Source: Acetobacteraceae bacterium (GTDB lineage Bacteria > Pseudomonadota > Alphaproteobacteria > Acetobacterales > Acetobacteraceae). Taken from it: a stretch of 59,558 bases of DNA. The first letter of the stretch is position 1. Every line of letters begins with the position of its first letter. The stretch is from NCBI GenBank assembly GCA_022842185.1, contig JALHQB010000025.1, positions 1-59,558 of the forward strand, in the 5' to 3' direction. The notes below the pieces were generated by a model. The model had not been told where the DNA came from, ran no database searches, and saw only the letters and a program-made list of their open reading frames with translations. The translations under genes and the position numbers were made by a program. Shown piece by piece: positions 9,057 through 18,269 of this stretch.

Positions 9057-9785
9057 ATGACCACGCCCGCCCGCCAATTCATCCTGCCGCTGCCACTTCC
9101 CGTCTCCTCCGCCCGCGCCGACTTCCTTGAAGATTCCTCGAATGCCGAGGCACTGGCCTGGCTCGACCAGCCCGATACCTGGCCGGGCGGGCGCATCGCC
9201 CTGTTCGGCCCGGCCGGTGTGGGCAAGTCGCACCTTGCCCGCGCGCAGGGCTGGCGGCTGATCGATGGCCCGGTCCTGCGCGGCCTGCCGGACCCCGCCC
9301 CCGGCGGCACCGTCCTGGACGATGCCGATGCCGTGGCCGACGAACATGCGCTGCTGCATCTGGTGAACCTCTGTGCGGAACGCGGCGAGCACCTGCTGTT
9401 GATCGGGCGCGATGCGCCCTCGCGCTGGACGGTGCGGCTGCCGGACCTCGCCAGCCGGCTGAACGCGACGACGGCGATCGGCCTGGGCCGGCCGGGCGAT
9501 GCGCTGCTTGGCGCGTTGCTGGCCAAGCATTTCGCCGACCGCCAGCTTCGCGTGGCACCGGATGTGCAGGCCTGGCTGCTGACCCGATTGTCGCGGGAGG
9601 CTGCTGCGCTGGCCGAAGCCGCCGCGCGGCTCGATCGCGCCGCGCTGGTCGCCCGCGCGCCGGTCACCCGCGCCTTGGCCCGCGTCGCCCTGGCGGGGTG
9701 GGATGGTTTTGGCGATGGGTCGGATGATGACGCTTCCGAGACGACCGGTAGCCCGCACTCGCAGGCCATGCCCGCCCTGCTATAG
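9057..9785 (+). CDS. hda: DnaA-related regulatory inactivator (Hda/HdaA-like)
   Basis: A 242-residue AAA+ protein related to the ATPase part of DnaA but without the DnaA C-terminal DNA-binding domain. Near the N-terminus the sequence QFILPLPL resembles the clamp-binding QL-x-LPL motif used by Hda to contact the DNA polymerase sliding clamp. Walker A is GPAGVGKSH, Walker B-like GTVLDDAD. Hda with the clamp stimulates hydrolysis of DnaA-ATP and so limits re-initiation. Its place just before ppk/ppx is conserved in Rhodospirillales. The ATG at 9057 matches the conserved start. Confidence 0.87.
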   Translation: MTTPARQFILPLPLPVSSARADFLEDSSNAEALAWLDQPDTWPGGRIALFGPAGVGKSHLARAQGWRLIDGPVLRGLPDPAPGGTVLDDADAVADEHALLHLVNLCAERGEHLLLIGRDAPSRWTVRLPDLASRLNATTAIGLGRPGDALLGALLAKHFADRQLRVAPDVQAWLLTRLSREAAALAEAAARLDRAALVARAPVTRALARVALAGWDGFGDGSDDDASETTGSPHSQAMPALL

Positions 9786-9794
9786 GCTGCCGCC

Positions 9795-11960
9795 ATGAAC
9801 GACGTCGTCTCGACCGCCGAGGATCAGGTGCCGGCCCTGCTGACAAGCCCGGAACGGTTTGCCAACAGGGAATTGTCCTGGCTTGCCTTCAACCAGCGTG
9901 TGCTGGACGAAGCGGCAAACCTGCGTCAGCCATTGCTCGAACGGTTGCGCTTCGTCGCCATCTCCGCGTCGAACCTCGATGAATTCTATTCGGTCCGCGT
10001 CGCCGGGCTGGTCGGGCAGGAGCGGGCGGGGATCGCCAAGGTCTCGCCGGACGGCAAGACGCCGGCCCAGCAGCTCGTGGCGATTCATGAACGCGCGCAG
10101 CAACTGATCAGCGGACAGCAGCGCGCCTGGCAGGAGTTGCGGGTGCTGCTGCGCGCCGCCGGGCTTGCGGTGGTCGAACAGCACGAACTTGATGGCGGCG
10201 ATCGTGAATGGCTGGAAGCCTGGTTCATGGAACGGGTGTTCCCGATCCTGACGCCGCTCGCGGTGGATCCGGCGCATCCGTTTCCCTTCATCGCCAACCT
10301 GTCGCTGTGCATGGTGCTGAAACTGGTGCGGGAGGAGGATGGCGGGACGATGCGCGCCCTGCTGCCGCTGCCGCCGCAGGTGCCGCGCTTCATCCGGCTG
10401 CCTGCCCGCGAGGGGGAGGCGACGATCCGCTTCCTCCAGCTCGAAGACCTGATCGTCCTGTTCCTCAACCGGCTGTTCCCCGGCTTCCTCCCCGCCGAGA
10501 CCGGCCTGTTCCGCCTGATCCGCGACACCGACGTGGAATTCGAGGAAGAAGCCGAGGATCTGGTGCGATCCTATGAGACCGCGTTGAAGCGCCGCCGCCG
10601 CGGCCGGCCGATCCGCCTTTCGGTCACCGCAGCGACGCCGCGCGACATGGTCGATTTCGTCTCTGAGGAATTGGAGGCGCCGCGGTCGGAGTTGTTCACC
10701 GTCGAGGGCCTGCTCGGCCTGTCGGACCTCACGCAGCTGATCGTCGATGACCGGCCGGACCTGTTGTTCACGCCCTACACGCCGCGTTTTCCGGAACGCA
10801 TCCTCGATTTCGGCGGTGATTGCTTCGCGGCGATCAAGGCGAAGGACATCGTTGTCCATCACCCCTACGAATCCTTCGACGTGGTGGTGCAGTTCCTGCG
10901 CCAGGCGGCGCGCGACCCGAATGTCGTCGCCATCAAGCAGACCTTGTACCGCACCACGCGCGACAGCCCGATCGCCAAGGCGCTGATCGAGGCCGCCGAG
11001 GCGGGGAAATCCGTCACCGGCATCGTGGAGCTGAAGGCGCGCTTCGATGAGGAGCGCAACATCGCCCTGTCGCGCGAGTTGGAAGCCGCCGGCGTGCAGG
11101 TGGTGTTCGGCTTCGTCGAGCTGAAGACGCACGCCAAGGTATCCCTGGTGGTGCGGCGCGAGGGCACGCAGTTGCGCACCTACGCGCATTTCGGCACCGG
11201 CAACTACCACCCCGTCACCGCGCGCATCTACACCGACCTGTCCTATTTCACCGCCGATCCGGCACTGACGCGCGATGCGGCGAAGCTGTTCAACTTCATG
11301 ACCGGCTATGCGCGGCCGGAATCGATGGAGAAACTCGCCTTCGCGCCGCTGACCATCCGGCCCAGCCTGCTCGCGCTGATCGAACAGGAGATCGCCTTCG
11401 CCAAGGAAGGCAAGCCGGCGGCGATCTGGATCAAGATGAACTCGATGGTCGATGAGACGCTGATCGACGCGCTGTACGCCGCGTCCCGCGCCGGCGTGAG
11501 GGTCGATGCGGTCGTGCGCGGCATCTGTTGCCTGCGCCCCGGCGTGAAGGGCATGAGCGAGAATATCCGCGTGAAGTCGATCGTCGGGCGGTTCCTCGAA
11601 CATTCGCGGATCGCGGTGTTCGGCAACGGGCATCGGCTGCCCTCGCGCCGCGCCAAGGTGTTCATCAGTTCCGCCGATTGGATGGCGCGCAACATGGATT
11701 GGCGCGTGGAAACCATGGTGCCGGTCGAGAACCCGACGGTGCATGCGCAGATCGTCGACCAGATCATGGTGGTGAACCTCAAGGACACGATGCAGTCCTG
11801 GCAGCTTGGCCCCGATGGCGACTGGAGGCGGCTGAAACCTGGCGACAAGCCGGTTTCGGCGCATGACTACTTCATGACCAACCCGTCCTTGTCGGGCCGT
11901 GGCAGTGCGCTGAAAGCCGCACCGCGACGGCCGCGGCAGGACCGCGTGATGCAGGACTGA
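9795..11960 (+). CDS. ppk1: Polyphosphate kinase 1
   Basis: A 721-residue enzyme that reversibly makes polyphosphate from ATP. The N-terminal block [17 protein letters not shown], the middle segment [18 protein letters not shown] and the PLD-like catalytic domains are in order. The autophosphorylated histidine is His465 in [10 protein letters not shown] (E. coli His435 equivalent) and the second conserved histidine is His603 in FLEHSRI (His592 equivalent). It is 2 bp upstream of ppx, so synthesis and breakdown of polyphosphate are coupled at the operon level. Confidence 0.97.
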   Translation: MNDVVSTAEDQVPALLTSPERFANRELSWLAFNQRVLDEAANLRQPLLERLRFVAISASNLDEFYSVRVAGLVGQERAGIAKVSPDGKTPAQQLVAIHERAQQLISGQQRAWQELRVLLRAAGLAVVEQHELDGGDREWLEAWFMERVFPILTPLAVDPAHPFPFIANLSLCMVLKLVREEDGGTMRALLPLPPQVPRFIRLPAREGEATIRFLQLEDLIVLFLNRLFPGFLPAETGLFRLIRDTDVEFEEEAEDLVRSYETALKRRRRGRPIRLSVTAATPRDMVDFVSEELEAPRSELFTVEGLLGLSDLTQLIVDDRPDLLFTPYTPRFPERILDFGGDCFAAIKAKDIVVHHPYESFDVVVQFLRQAARDPNVVAIKQTLYRTTRDSPIAKALIEAAEAGKSVTGIVELKARFDEERNIALSRELEAAGVQVVFGFVELKTHAKVSLVVRREGTQLRTYAHFGTGNYHPVTARIYTDLSYFTADPALTRDAAKLFNFMTGYARPESMEKLAFAPLTIRPSLLALIEQEIAFAKEGKPAAIWIKMNSMVDETLIDALYAASRAGVRVDAVVRGICCLRPGVKGMSENIRVKSIVGRFLEHSRIAVFGNGHRLPSRRAKVFISSADWMARNMDWRVETMVPVENPTVHAQIVDQIMVVNLKDTMQSWQLGPDGDWRRLKPGDKPVSAHDYFMTNPSLSGRGSALKAAPRRPRQDRVMQD

Positions 11961-11962
11961 CA

Positions 11963-13486
11963 GTGGTAGACAGCGCGATGCGAGAAGGCCCGGCCTGGAT
12001 GGAGGACGGGCAGCGACTGGCGCGCTCCGCGGTCGTCGATCTCGGTTCCAATTCGGTGCGCCTGGTGGTCTTCGAAGGCCATGGGCGCAACCCGCTGACC
12101 ATCTTCAACGAAAAGGCAGTGCTCGGCCTCGGCCGCGGGCTGGTCACGACTGGCCGGCTGAATGAGGAAGCGGTGGAACAGGCGCTCACCGTCATGGTGC
12201 GCTACCACACCGTCGCGCGCGCGATGGGTGCCGGCACGGTCGAGGTCCTGGCGACCGCGGCGGTGCGTGATGCATCCAACGGCCCGGCCTTCGTCGCGGC
12301 TTTGCGCGAACGGCTGCCTGACATGACCATCCGCGTGCTGACCGGGCAGGAGGAAGGGTTGCTCTCGGCCGAGGGCGTGCTGCTCGGCTTCCCCGATGCC
12401 GATGGCGTGCTGGGGGATATCGGCGGCGGGTCGCTCGAATTGGTGGAGCTGGCGCATGGCCGTGCGGGGCGCGCGGTCAGCCTGCCACTGGGTGCGATCC
12501 GCCTGTCGGAACGCGCCGGCGGCGAGATTCAGCGCGGCCGCGCCATGGCGACCGAGGAATTCGACAGGGTGCCGTGGCTGTCCGAAGCGACCGGGCGCGA
12601 CCTGTACCTGGTCGGCGGCGCCTGGCGGGCGCTGGCGCGGATGCACATCGCGCAGACCACCTATCCGTTGTCGATCGTGCATCACTACGTGCTGTCGCGC
12701 GAGGAAGCGCGGGACCTTTCAGGCGTGGTGATGGCCGCGACGCGCCGCACGCTGGAGCGCATGCCCGGCGCGCCGACCAAGCGCGTGCAGGACCTGCCCT
12801 GGGCGGCGATGGTGATGCGCCGCCTGCTGCGTGCGTCCGGCGCGCGTCGCGTCGTGTTCAGCGCCAACGGCCTGCGGGAAGGGTGGTACGCGCGCCACAT
12901 CAGCGTCGAGGAACGCCAGCGCGATCCGCTGCTGGCCGCCGCGCAGGACCTCGCGGACCGCTTCGGCCGCGATCCGCGCCTGCCGCCGGCATTGGCGCAA
13001 TGGACTGCCGGGCTGTTCGAACGTGAATCGAGCGGCGATACCGCGCTGCGCGCCGCCGCATGCTGGGTCAGCGACATCGGCAGCCACGACCATCCGGATT
13101 ATCGCGCCGAACACGCCTATTTCCGCGTCCTGCGCCAACCTGGTGTCGGGCTTGACCATCATGCGCGCGCCTTCCTCGCGCTGACGGTGGCGCTGCGGTA
13201 TGAGGCCGGGCCGGAGGCGGCCTATCTCCAGGCCGCGCGCGTGCTGCTGGACGTGCCGGCGGTGCGCCGGGCGGAGGTGCTGGGGGCGGCGCTGCGGCTG
13301 GCCTACACGCTGTCGGGCGGCACGCCGGAACTGCTGGCGGGCACCGAACTGCAACGCCAGGGCGGGCGGCTGGTGCTGCGCCTGGTGGAAGGCAGCGGCG
13401 TCTTCGCGGGCGAAAGCGTGCTGCGCCGGGTCGAGGCGCTGGCGGCGGTGCTGGGGCTGGAATCGGCGGTCGAACTGGCCGGTTGA
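11963..13486 (+). CDS. ppx: Exopolyphosphatase / GppA-type phosphatase
   Basis: A 507-residue member of the ASKHA-fold Ppx/GppA family that removes terminal phosphate from polyphosphate (or pppGpp). Phosphate-1 motif VVDLGSNSVRLVVF and phosphate-2 motif GDIGGGSLELVEL are visible, with the second ATPase-like lobe and a C-terminal helical HD-like region after about residue 300. The first possible start is GTG at 11963, 2 bp after the ppk1 stop; ATG at 11978 is an alternative. Pairing with ppk1 favours the polyphosphatase role. Confidence 0.93.
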   Translation: MVDSAMREGPAWMEDGQRLARSAVVDLGSNSVRLVVFEGHGRNPLTIFNEKAVLGLGRGLVTTGRLNEEAVEQALTVMVRYHTVARAMGAGTVEVLATAAVRDASNGPAFVAALRERLPDMTIRVLTGQEEGLLSAEGVLLGFPDADGVLGDIGGGSLELVELAHGRAGRAVSLPLGAIRLSERAGGEIQRGRAMATEEFDRVPWLSEATGRDLYLVGGAWRALARMHIAQTTYPLSIVHHYVLSREEARDLSGVVMAATRRTLERMPGAPTKRVQDLPWAAMVMRRLLRASGARRVVFSANGLREGWYARHISVEERQRDPLLAAAQDLADRFGRDPRLPPALAQWTAGLFERESSGDTALRAAACWVSDIGSHDHPDYRAEHAYFRVLRQPGVGLDHHARAFLALTVALRYEAGPEAAYLQAARVLLDVPAVRRAEVLGAALRLAYTLSGGTPELLAGTELQRQGGRLVLRLVEGSGVFAGESVLRRVEALAAVLGLESAVELAG

Positions 13487-13622
13487 TGCCTATGCCGCGG
13501 GCGCCCGCTGCCCGCGGCCGCGACAGGCGCGGTGCGCACCGCTTCATTGGCACAGCGGAAGGGCTGGGCGGGTCAGGCGGAGCGGTTATGATCGCCGCCT
13601 GAAGTTGAGGAAGCCCGACGCC

Positions 13623-14903
13623 ATGCCTGACGCCGATGCCCGTACCCGCATCCTTGCCGCGATCGATGCCGGCTTCGACAAGCAGGTCGAATTCCTTCAG
13701 GAACTGGTGCGCTTCCCATCGCTGCGCGGTCGCGAAGCCCCGTTGCAGGACTGGTTCGCGCGGCAGATGGCGTCGCGCGGCTATGCCGTCGATCGCTTCT
13801 CCATCGCCGATGTGCCCGACCACCCGAAGATGGCGCCGATGGTCGATGTCGATCCGGCCGGGTCCATGCAGGTCGTCGCCGCGCATCGCCCGGCCAACCC
13901 GACCGGCCGCAGCCTGATCCTGCAGGGCCATATCGACGTGGTGCCGGAAGGCCCGCATGAGATGTGGACCTACCCGCCCTACTCCGCGACGATCCGCGAT
14001 GGTTGGATGTATGGCCGCGGCGCGCATGACATGAAGTCCGGCGTGGCCTGCATGGTCTTCGCGATGGATGCGATCCGCGCCGCCGGCTTCGAACCCGCGG
14101 CCGATGTGTATATCGAGACGGTGACCGAGGAGGAGAGCACCGGCAACGGCGCGCTCGCCGCCCTGCTGCGGGGGTATCGCGCCGAGGCCGCTTTGGTGCC
14201 CGAACCCACGGGCCACAGCATTACACGTACCCAGACCGGCACCATCTGGTTCCGCCTGCGCGTGCGCGGTGTGCCGGTGCATGTGGCGGTGGCGCAGGAT
14301 GGCACCAATGCCATCATGTCGGCCTATGCGCTGATCAATGCGCTGTATGCCCACACGAAGGTCCTGAACGAAGCCGCGAAGACCAGTGAGTGGTATGCGG
14401 ACATCAAGGACCCGATCAAGTTCAACCCCGGCATCATCCGCGGTGGCGACTGGGCTTCCAGCACCCCCGCCTGGTGCGAGGTTGATTGCCGCATCGGCCT
14501 GGTGCCGGGCACCACGCCCGAACAGGCGATGGCCGGCATCGAAGCCTGCGTGAAGGCCGCCGCGACCGGCGACAGCTTCATGGCGAACAACCCGCCCGAG
14601 ATCGTCTGGACCGGCTTCCAGACCGACCCTTACGTGCTGGAGCCCGGCAGCGAGGCGGAGGCCGTCCTCGCCGCCGCCCATGCCGCGGTGCATGGCGGGG
14701 AGATGCCGGCGCGCAAGACGACGGCGGTGAACGACGCCCGTTACTACGGTCTCTATTTCGGCTTCCCCGGACTCTGCTACGGTCCCAAGGGCGAAGTCGC
14801 ACATGGGTTCGACGAACGCACGTCGATCGAGGATCTCCGCACATGCACCCAGACAATCGCGACCTTCATCACCGAGTGGTGCGGGCTTCGTCCGCGCGGC
14901 TGA
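13623..14903 (+). CDS. M20-family metallopeptidase / amidohydrolase (ArgE/DapE-like)
   Basis: A 426-residue cytosolic di-zinc hydrolase. Zinc-ligand motifs are LQGHIDVVPEG (His103, Asp105), GRGAHDMKSG (bridging Asp), and TEEESTGNG with the catalytic Glu pair, plus a lid/dimerisation domain in the middle and a C-terminal VAHGFDE zinc His. Members deacylate N-acyl amino acids or cleave small peptides; the length is normal but the substrate cannot be read from sequence. It overlaps the start of a Bug-type binding protein and precedes an M28 peptidase, which suggests uptake and hydrolysis of an acylated or peptide-like compound. Confidence 0.88.
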   Translation: MPDADARTRILAAIDAGFDKQVEFLQELVRFPSLRGREAPLQDWFARQMASRGYAVDRFSIADVPDHPKMAPMVDVDPAGSMQVVAAHRPANPTGRSLILQGHIDVVPEGPHEMWTYPPYSATIRDGWMYGRGAHDMKSGVACMVFAMDAIRAAGFEPAADVYIETVTEEESTGNGALAALLRGYRAEAALVPEPTGHSITRTQTGTIWFRLRVRGVPVHVAVAQDGTNAIMSAYALINALYAHTKVLNEAAKTSEWYADIKDPIKFNPGIIRGGDWASSTPAWCEVDCRIGLVPGTTPEQAMAGIEACVKAAATGDSFMANNPPEIVWTGFQTDPYVLEPGSEAEAVLAAAHAAVHGGEMPARKTTAVNDARYYGLYFGFPGLCYGPKGEVAHGFDERTSIEDLRTCTQTIATFITEWCGLRPRG

Positions 14904-15859
14904 CGCGGCGCGCGCTGCTGGGGGCGGCCGGCGCCGCACTGGCGGCCCCGGCCTTCGCCCAGGCCGAATGGCCGAACCGGGCGATCCGCCTAGTGGTGCC
15001 CTTCGCGCCGGGCGGGTCGTCGGATGTGCTGGCGCGGCTCATCCAGCCCGGCCTTGGTGCGGCGCTGGGGCAGTCGGTGATCGTGGAGAACCGCTCCGGC
15101 GCGGGGTCGATGCTGGGGACCGAATACGTCGCGCGATCGCCCGCGGATGGCTACACGCTGCTGCTGGCGGACCTGCCCTATGCCATCGTGCCGTCCTTGC
15201 AGACGCGCATGCCCTATGACGTCGAGAAGGACCTGACGCCGGTCGTGATGGTCGGCGCGGCGCCCTTGCTGATCTTCGGGCATCCCTCGCTGCCGGCGCG
15301 CAACGCGGCGGAATTCGCCGCGCTCGCGAAGGCGCGGCCGAACCACTACACCTACGGATCGGGCGGCGTCGGCGCGGCGTCCCACATGATGGGCGAGCTG
15401 TTCCAGATCGCCACGGGCACGCAGATCACCCATGTGCCGTATCGTGGCGGCGGGCCGGCGATCCAGGACCTGGCGGCCGGCAATCTGAACACGGTGTTCG
15501 TGACCGTCGCCTCGGCGGCGCCGCAGCTGACGTCGGGGCAGATCAGGGGCCTGGGCGTGATGTCGGCCGAACGCATGACCAGCCACCCGGACATCCCGAC
15601 CTTCCGCGAACAGGGTATCGACCTGATCGCCGAACATTGGTGGGGGCTGCTGGCCCCGGCGCGGACGCCGGACGCCATCGTCCAGAAGATCGCGGCGGCG
15701 ATGCCGGGCGTGCTGGGGGCGCCGGGTATGGCGCAGCGGCTCGATGCGCTCGCCGTCATCCCGCGCAGCGACGGGCCGGAAGCCTTCGGGCAGCGCATCC
15801 GCGCGGACCTCGCCCGGTATGGGGAGATCGCCCGGTCGCGTGGCATCACCGCGCAGTGA
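14876..15859 (+). CDS. Bug-family tripartite tricarboxylate transporter receptor (orphan)
   Basis: A periplasmic solute receptor of the TctC/Bug family, 327 residues from the GTG at 14876. It has an N-terminal export signal with a twin-arginine-like start (TRRALLGAAGAALAAPAFA) and the family signature WPNRAIRLVVPFAPGGSSDVL followed by VIVENRSGAGS and the PYRGGGPAIQDL block. No TctA or TctB membrane genes are adjacent, which is common for Bug proteins. It overlaps the M20 gene by 28 bp and its TGA overlaps the GTG of the M28 gene, so the three form an operon. ATG at 14843 is an alternative start. Ligand unknown. Confidence 0.88.
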   Translation: MVRASSARLTRRALLGAAGAALAAPAFAQAEWPNRAIRLVVPFAPGGSSDVLARLIQPGLGAALGQSVIVENRSGAGSMLGTEYVARSPADGYTLLLADLPYAIVPSLQTRMPYDVEKDLTPVVMVGAAPLLIFGHPSLPARNAAEFAALAKARPNHYTYGSGGVGAASHMMGELFQIATGTQITHVPYRGGGPAIQDLAAGNLNTVFVTVASAAPQLTSGQIRGLGVMSAERMTSHPDIPTFREQGIDLIAEHWWGLLAPARTPDAIVQKIAAAMPGVLGAPGMAQRLDALAVIPRSDGPEAFGQRIRADLARYGEIARSRGITAQ

Positions 15860-17103
15860 CGCTGGCCGACTTCCTCGGCCGCATCGCGGCCGACGGGGCG
15901 CTGGAGACCGACTTCGCGGCGATCTGCGATACCGGCGGGCGCCTGCAAGGCAGCGACAGCGCCGAACGCGGCTTCGCATTGATGGAACAGCGGCTGGGCG
16001 TGCTGGGGGCGGTTCGGAAGCAGCCGGTGCCTTATGCCGGCTGGCGCTGCCATGAAGCGCGGCTGACCGATGTGGCGACGGGGCGGGACCTTGGCTGCGC
16101 GCCCTTGCTCGGCGCGGCCAGCACGCCAGCCGAGGGGCTGCTGCTCGATACGCTCGATTGCGGGCGCGGCGCGCCGGGGGATTTCAGCGGCGCCGAGGGC
16201 CGCGCGGTTCTGGTGCGGCATGAATATCCCTTCGCGCACGACACGATCCATCGGCGCGTGAAACTGGCTGCCGCGCAGCAAGCGGGGGCGGCGGCGTTCC
16301 TGATCGTGCAGCCGGAACCGGGTGTCGGGCCGGTCTCCGGGTCGTCCGGCCGGGCCGGGGGGCAGGGCATCCCCGCCATGGGGATCTCGGCCGAGGCCGG
16401 CGCGCTGCTGGCCGAAGGGCGGCGCGTGCGGATGACGCTGCGCGGCGAGGATCATCCCGCCACGGCGCCCACGCTGGTGTTGTCCCTGCCTGGCCGCGGG
16501 GAGGGGCATGTCGTGCTGTCCGCCCATCTGGACGGCCATCCGCTGGGCGAAAGTGCCATCGACAACGCCACCGGCCTGGCCGCCGCGCTGTGCCTGGCGC
16601 GGGCCGCCGCATCGGATGTCGCGGACTGCGAACGTGGGCTGATGGTGTGCATCTTCGGCGCGGAGGAATGGGCGCTTGCGGGGTCGAAGGCGTGGCTCGA
16701 TGCCATGCCGCATGACCAGCGCACGCGGATGGCGGTGAACATCAACCTCGATTCCATCGCCGGCAGCCCAAATCTGACGGCGCTGACCAGCGGCTTCGCA
16801 CGGTTGGGGCCGTTCCTGGTGGATGCGGCGGACAAGGCCGGGCGGGGGCTGCGGACGCATCTGCCGCTGATGCGCAATTCCGACCACGCGAATTTTGCCG
16901 ACCACGGCATTCCCGCCGCACGGCTCATCGCGGGCTTCAATGAACCGGACAGCGCGCTGCGCCTGCTGCTGACCGGCGCGGACCGACGCGAAGCGGTACC
17001 GATCGCACAGCTGCGCGAGGCGACTATGACGGCGGCCGCGCTGCTGTGGGAGGCCATGACGGCGCCGCCGGACGTGATGATGCGCATGCGCGGTGCTGTT
17101 TGA
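15856..17103 (+). CDS. M28-family zinc peptidase
   Basis: A 415-residue protein with the M28 catalytic domain in its C-terminal half: HLDGHPLGESAIDNATG (first zinc His and bridging Asp), FGAEEWALAGSKAW (catalytic Glu pair), NINLDSIAG (zinc Asp) and RNSDHANFADHGIPA (final zinc His). A PA-like domain precedes it (about residues 100-210), a usual insertion in M28 enzymes. There is no signal peptide, so it seems cytoplasmic, unlike many secreted M28 members. The GTG start at 15856 overlaps the Bug stop codon (GTGA), showing translational coupling. Confidence 0.86.
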   Translation: MTLADFLGRIAADGALETDFAAICDTGGRLQGSDSAERGFALMEQRLGVLGAVRKQPVPYAGWRCHEARLTDVATGRDLGCAPLLGAASTPAEGLLLDTLDCGRGAPGDFSGAEGRAVLVRHEYPFAHDTIHRRVKLAAAQQAGAAAFLIVQPEPGVGPVSGSSGRAGGQGIPAMGISAEAGALLAEGRRVRMTLRGEDHPATAPTLVLSLPGRGEGHVVLSAHLDGHPLGESAIDNATGLAAALCLARAAASDVADCERGLMVCIFGAEEWALAGSKAWLDAMPHDQRTRMAVNINLDSIAGSPNLTALTSGFARLGPFLVDAADKAGRGLRTHLPLMRNSDHANFADHGIPAARLIAGFNEPDSALRLLLTGADRREAVPIAQLREATMTAAALLWEAMTAPPDVMMRMRGAV

Positions 17104-17226
17104 AGCCCTCGCCCGACTGCTTCACCGGCGGGCAGGTGCCTTCGCGCCTGGGCGGTATCCGCTGCGCACCGCCCGTCCGCGACATGCCGCAGCGCAATGC
17201 GGATGCTTCTGGCTCTGAGGCGTGAC

Positions 17227-18174
17227 ATGAGCACACCCGCCTTCACGGGCTGCCGGCCAATGATCGTCGATGCGCACGCGCATCTCTATGACGCCCGCGT
17301 CAATCAGCATGGAATTTTCCAGCGACGCGACCCGGGCTTCGAAGCCTTCGTCGGGGATTATGCGGCGCTGCCGCGATGGTTCCTTCCCGATGACTATCGT
17401 GCGGCCGCCGGGTCACGGGACATTGCCGGGATCATCTGGCACGAATTCATATCGAGCGATCCGGTCCGCGAGGTCGCCTGGGCGCAACAAGTGGCGGATG
17501 CCTCCGACCTTCCGATGGCGCTGGTCGGCCTGGTCGATTTCGCCGATCCGGGCCTACCGGAACGCCTCGACACGTATCACGCCTTCCCCAACCTGACGGC
17601 GGTTCGCCAGCACCTGGGCTGGGATGCCGACAACCCGCTGCGCCGTTTCGCCGCACGGCCCGACCTGTTGAGCGACCCGCAGTGGCTGGCGGGGCTGACG
17701 CGGCTTGAAGGCACGTCGTTGCGGTGCGGATTGGAGGTCTTCGCGCCGCAGTTGCGCGACGTGCTCGCCGTGGTGCGCCGGCATCCGCGCATCGGCTTCA
17801 CCATTGCCGTCATGGGGTGGCCGCTGCGTTCGGGCCCAGAGGATTTCCGCCGCTGGCAGGACGACATGCGCGCCTTGGGACAGTGCGACAACACCTGCGC
17901 GAGCATCTCGGCGATTGAATGCATTTTCGGGATGGGCTGGACGGCGGAGCAGGTCGCTCCGTGGATCACGGCCGTGCTCGAAGCCTTTGGGCCGGACCGC
18001 TGCATGTTCGGGAGCCATCTGCCGATAACGTCGCTCTCACACGGCTTCGAGCGCCTGTACCAGCTGTACGACAGCACCGTGGCGGGTCTGTCCGACACTG
18101 AACGCGACGCGGTGTTCGGCACGACCGCATCGCGGTGGTTCCGGCTGCCCACCAGGCGGGACGGCAACCCCTGA
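17227..18174 (+). CDS. TIM-barrel metal-dependent hydrolase (amidohydrolase 2 family)
   Basis: A 315-residue protein beginning with the metal-binding motif MIVDAHAHLYD and ending with a barrel strand carrying FGPDRCMFGSHLPI in place of the usual FGxxRxMxGSDWP; the conserved Asp is replaced by His. The family (amidohydrolase-related, COG3618-like) includes lactonases and decarboxylases such as those acting on 2-pyrone-4,6-dicarboxylate. The Asp-to-His change at a metal/acid site may alter chemistry. The gene starts at ATG 17227 and stands between the M28 gene and a GMC oxidoreductase with gaps of about 100 bp. Confidence 0.8.
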   Translation: MSTPAFTGCRPMIVDAHAHLYDARVNQHGIFQRRDPGFEAFVGDYAALPRWFLPDDYRAAAGSRDIAGIIWHEFISSDPVREVAWAQQVADASDLPMALVGLVDFADPGLPERLDTYHAFPNLTAVRQHLGWDADNPLRRFAARPDLLSDPQWLAGLTRLEGTSLRCGLEVFAPQLRDVLAVVRRHPRIGFTIAVMGWPLRSGPEDFRRWQDDMRALGQCDNTCASISAIECIFGMGWTAEQVAPWITAVLEAFGPDRCMFGSHLPITSLSHGFERLYQLYDSTVAGLSDTERDAVFGTTASRWFRLPTRRDGNP

Positions 18175-18269
18175 CGACTTTGCTCGTCCAGGCCGACGGC
18201 CCGGCACCCCTTCCGAAGCGCGGGTGGTAGTGGCCTACTTGCCCCCGGTCCATTCGGGGGAAACGATTC

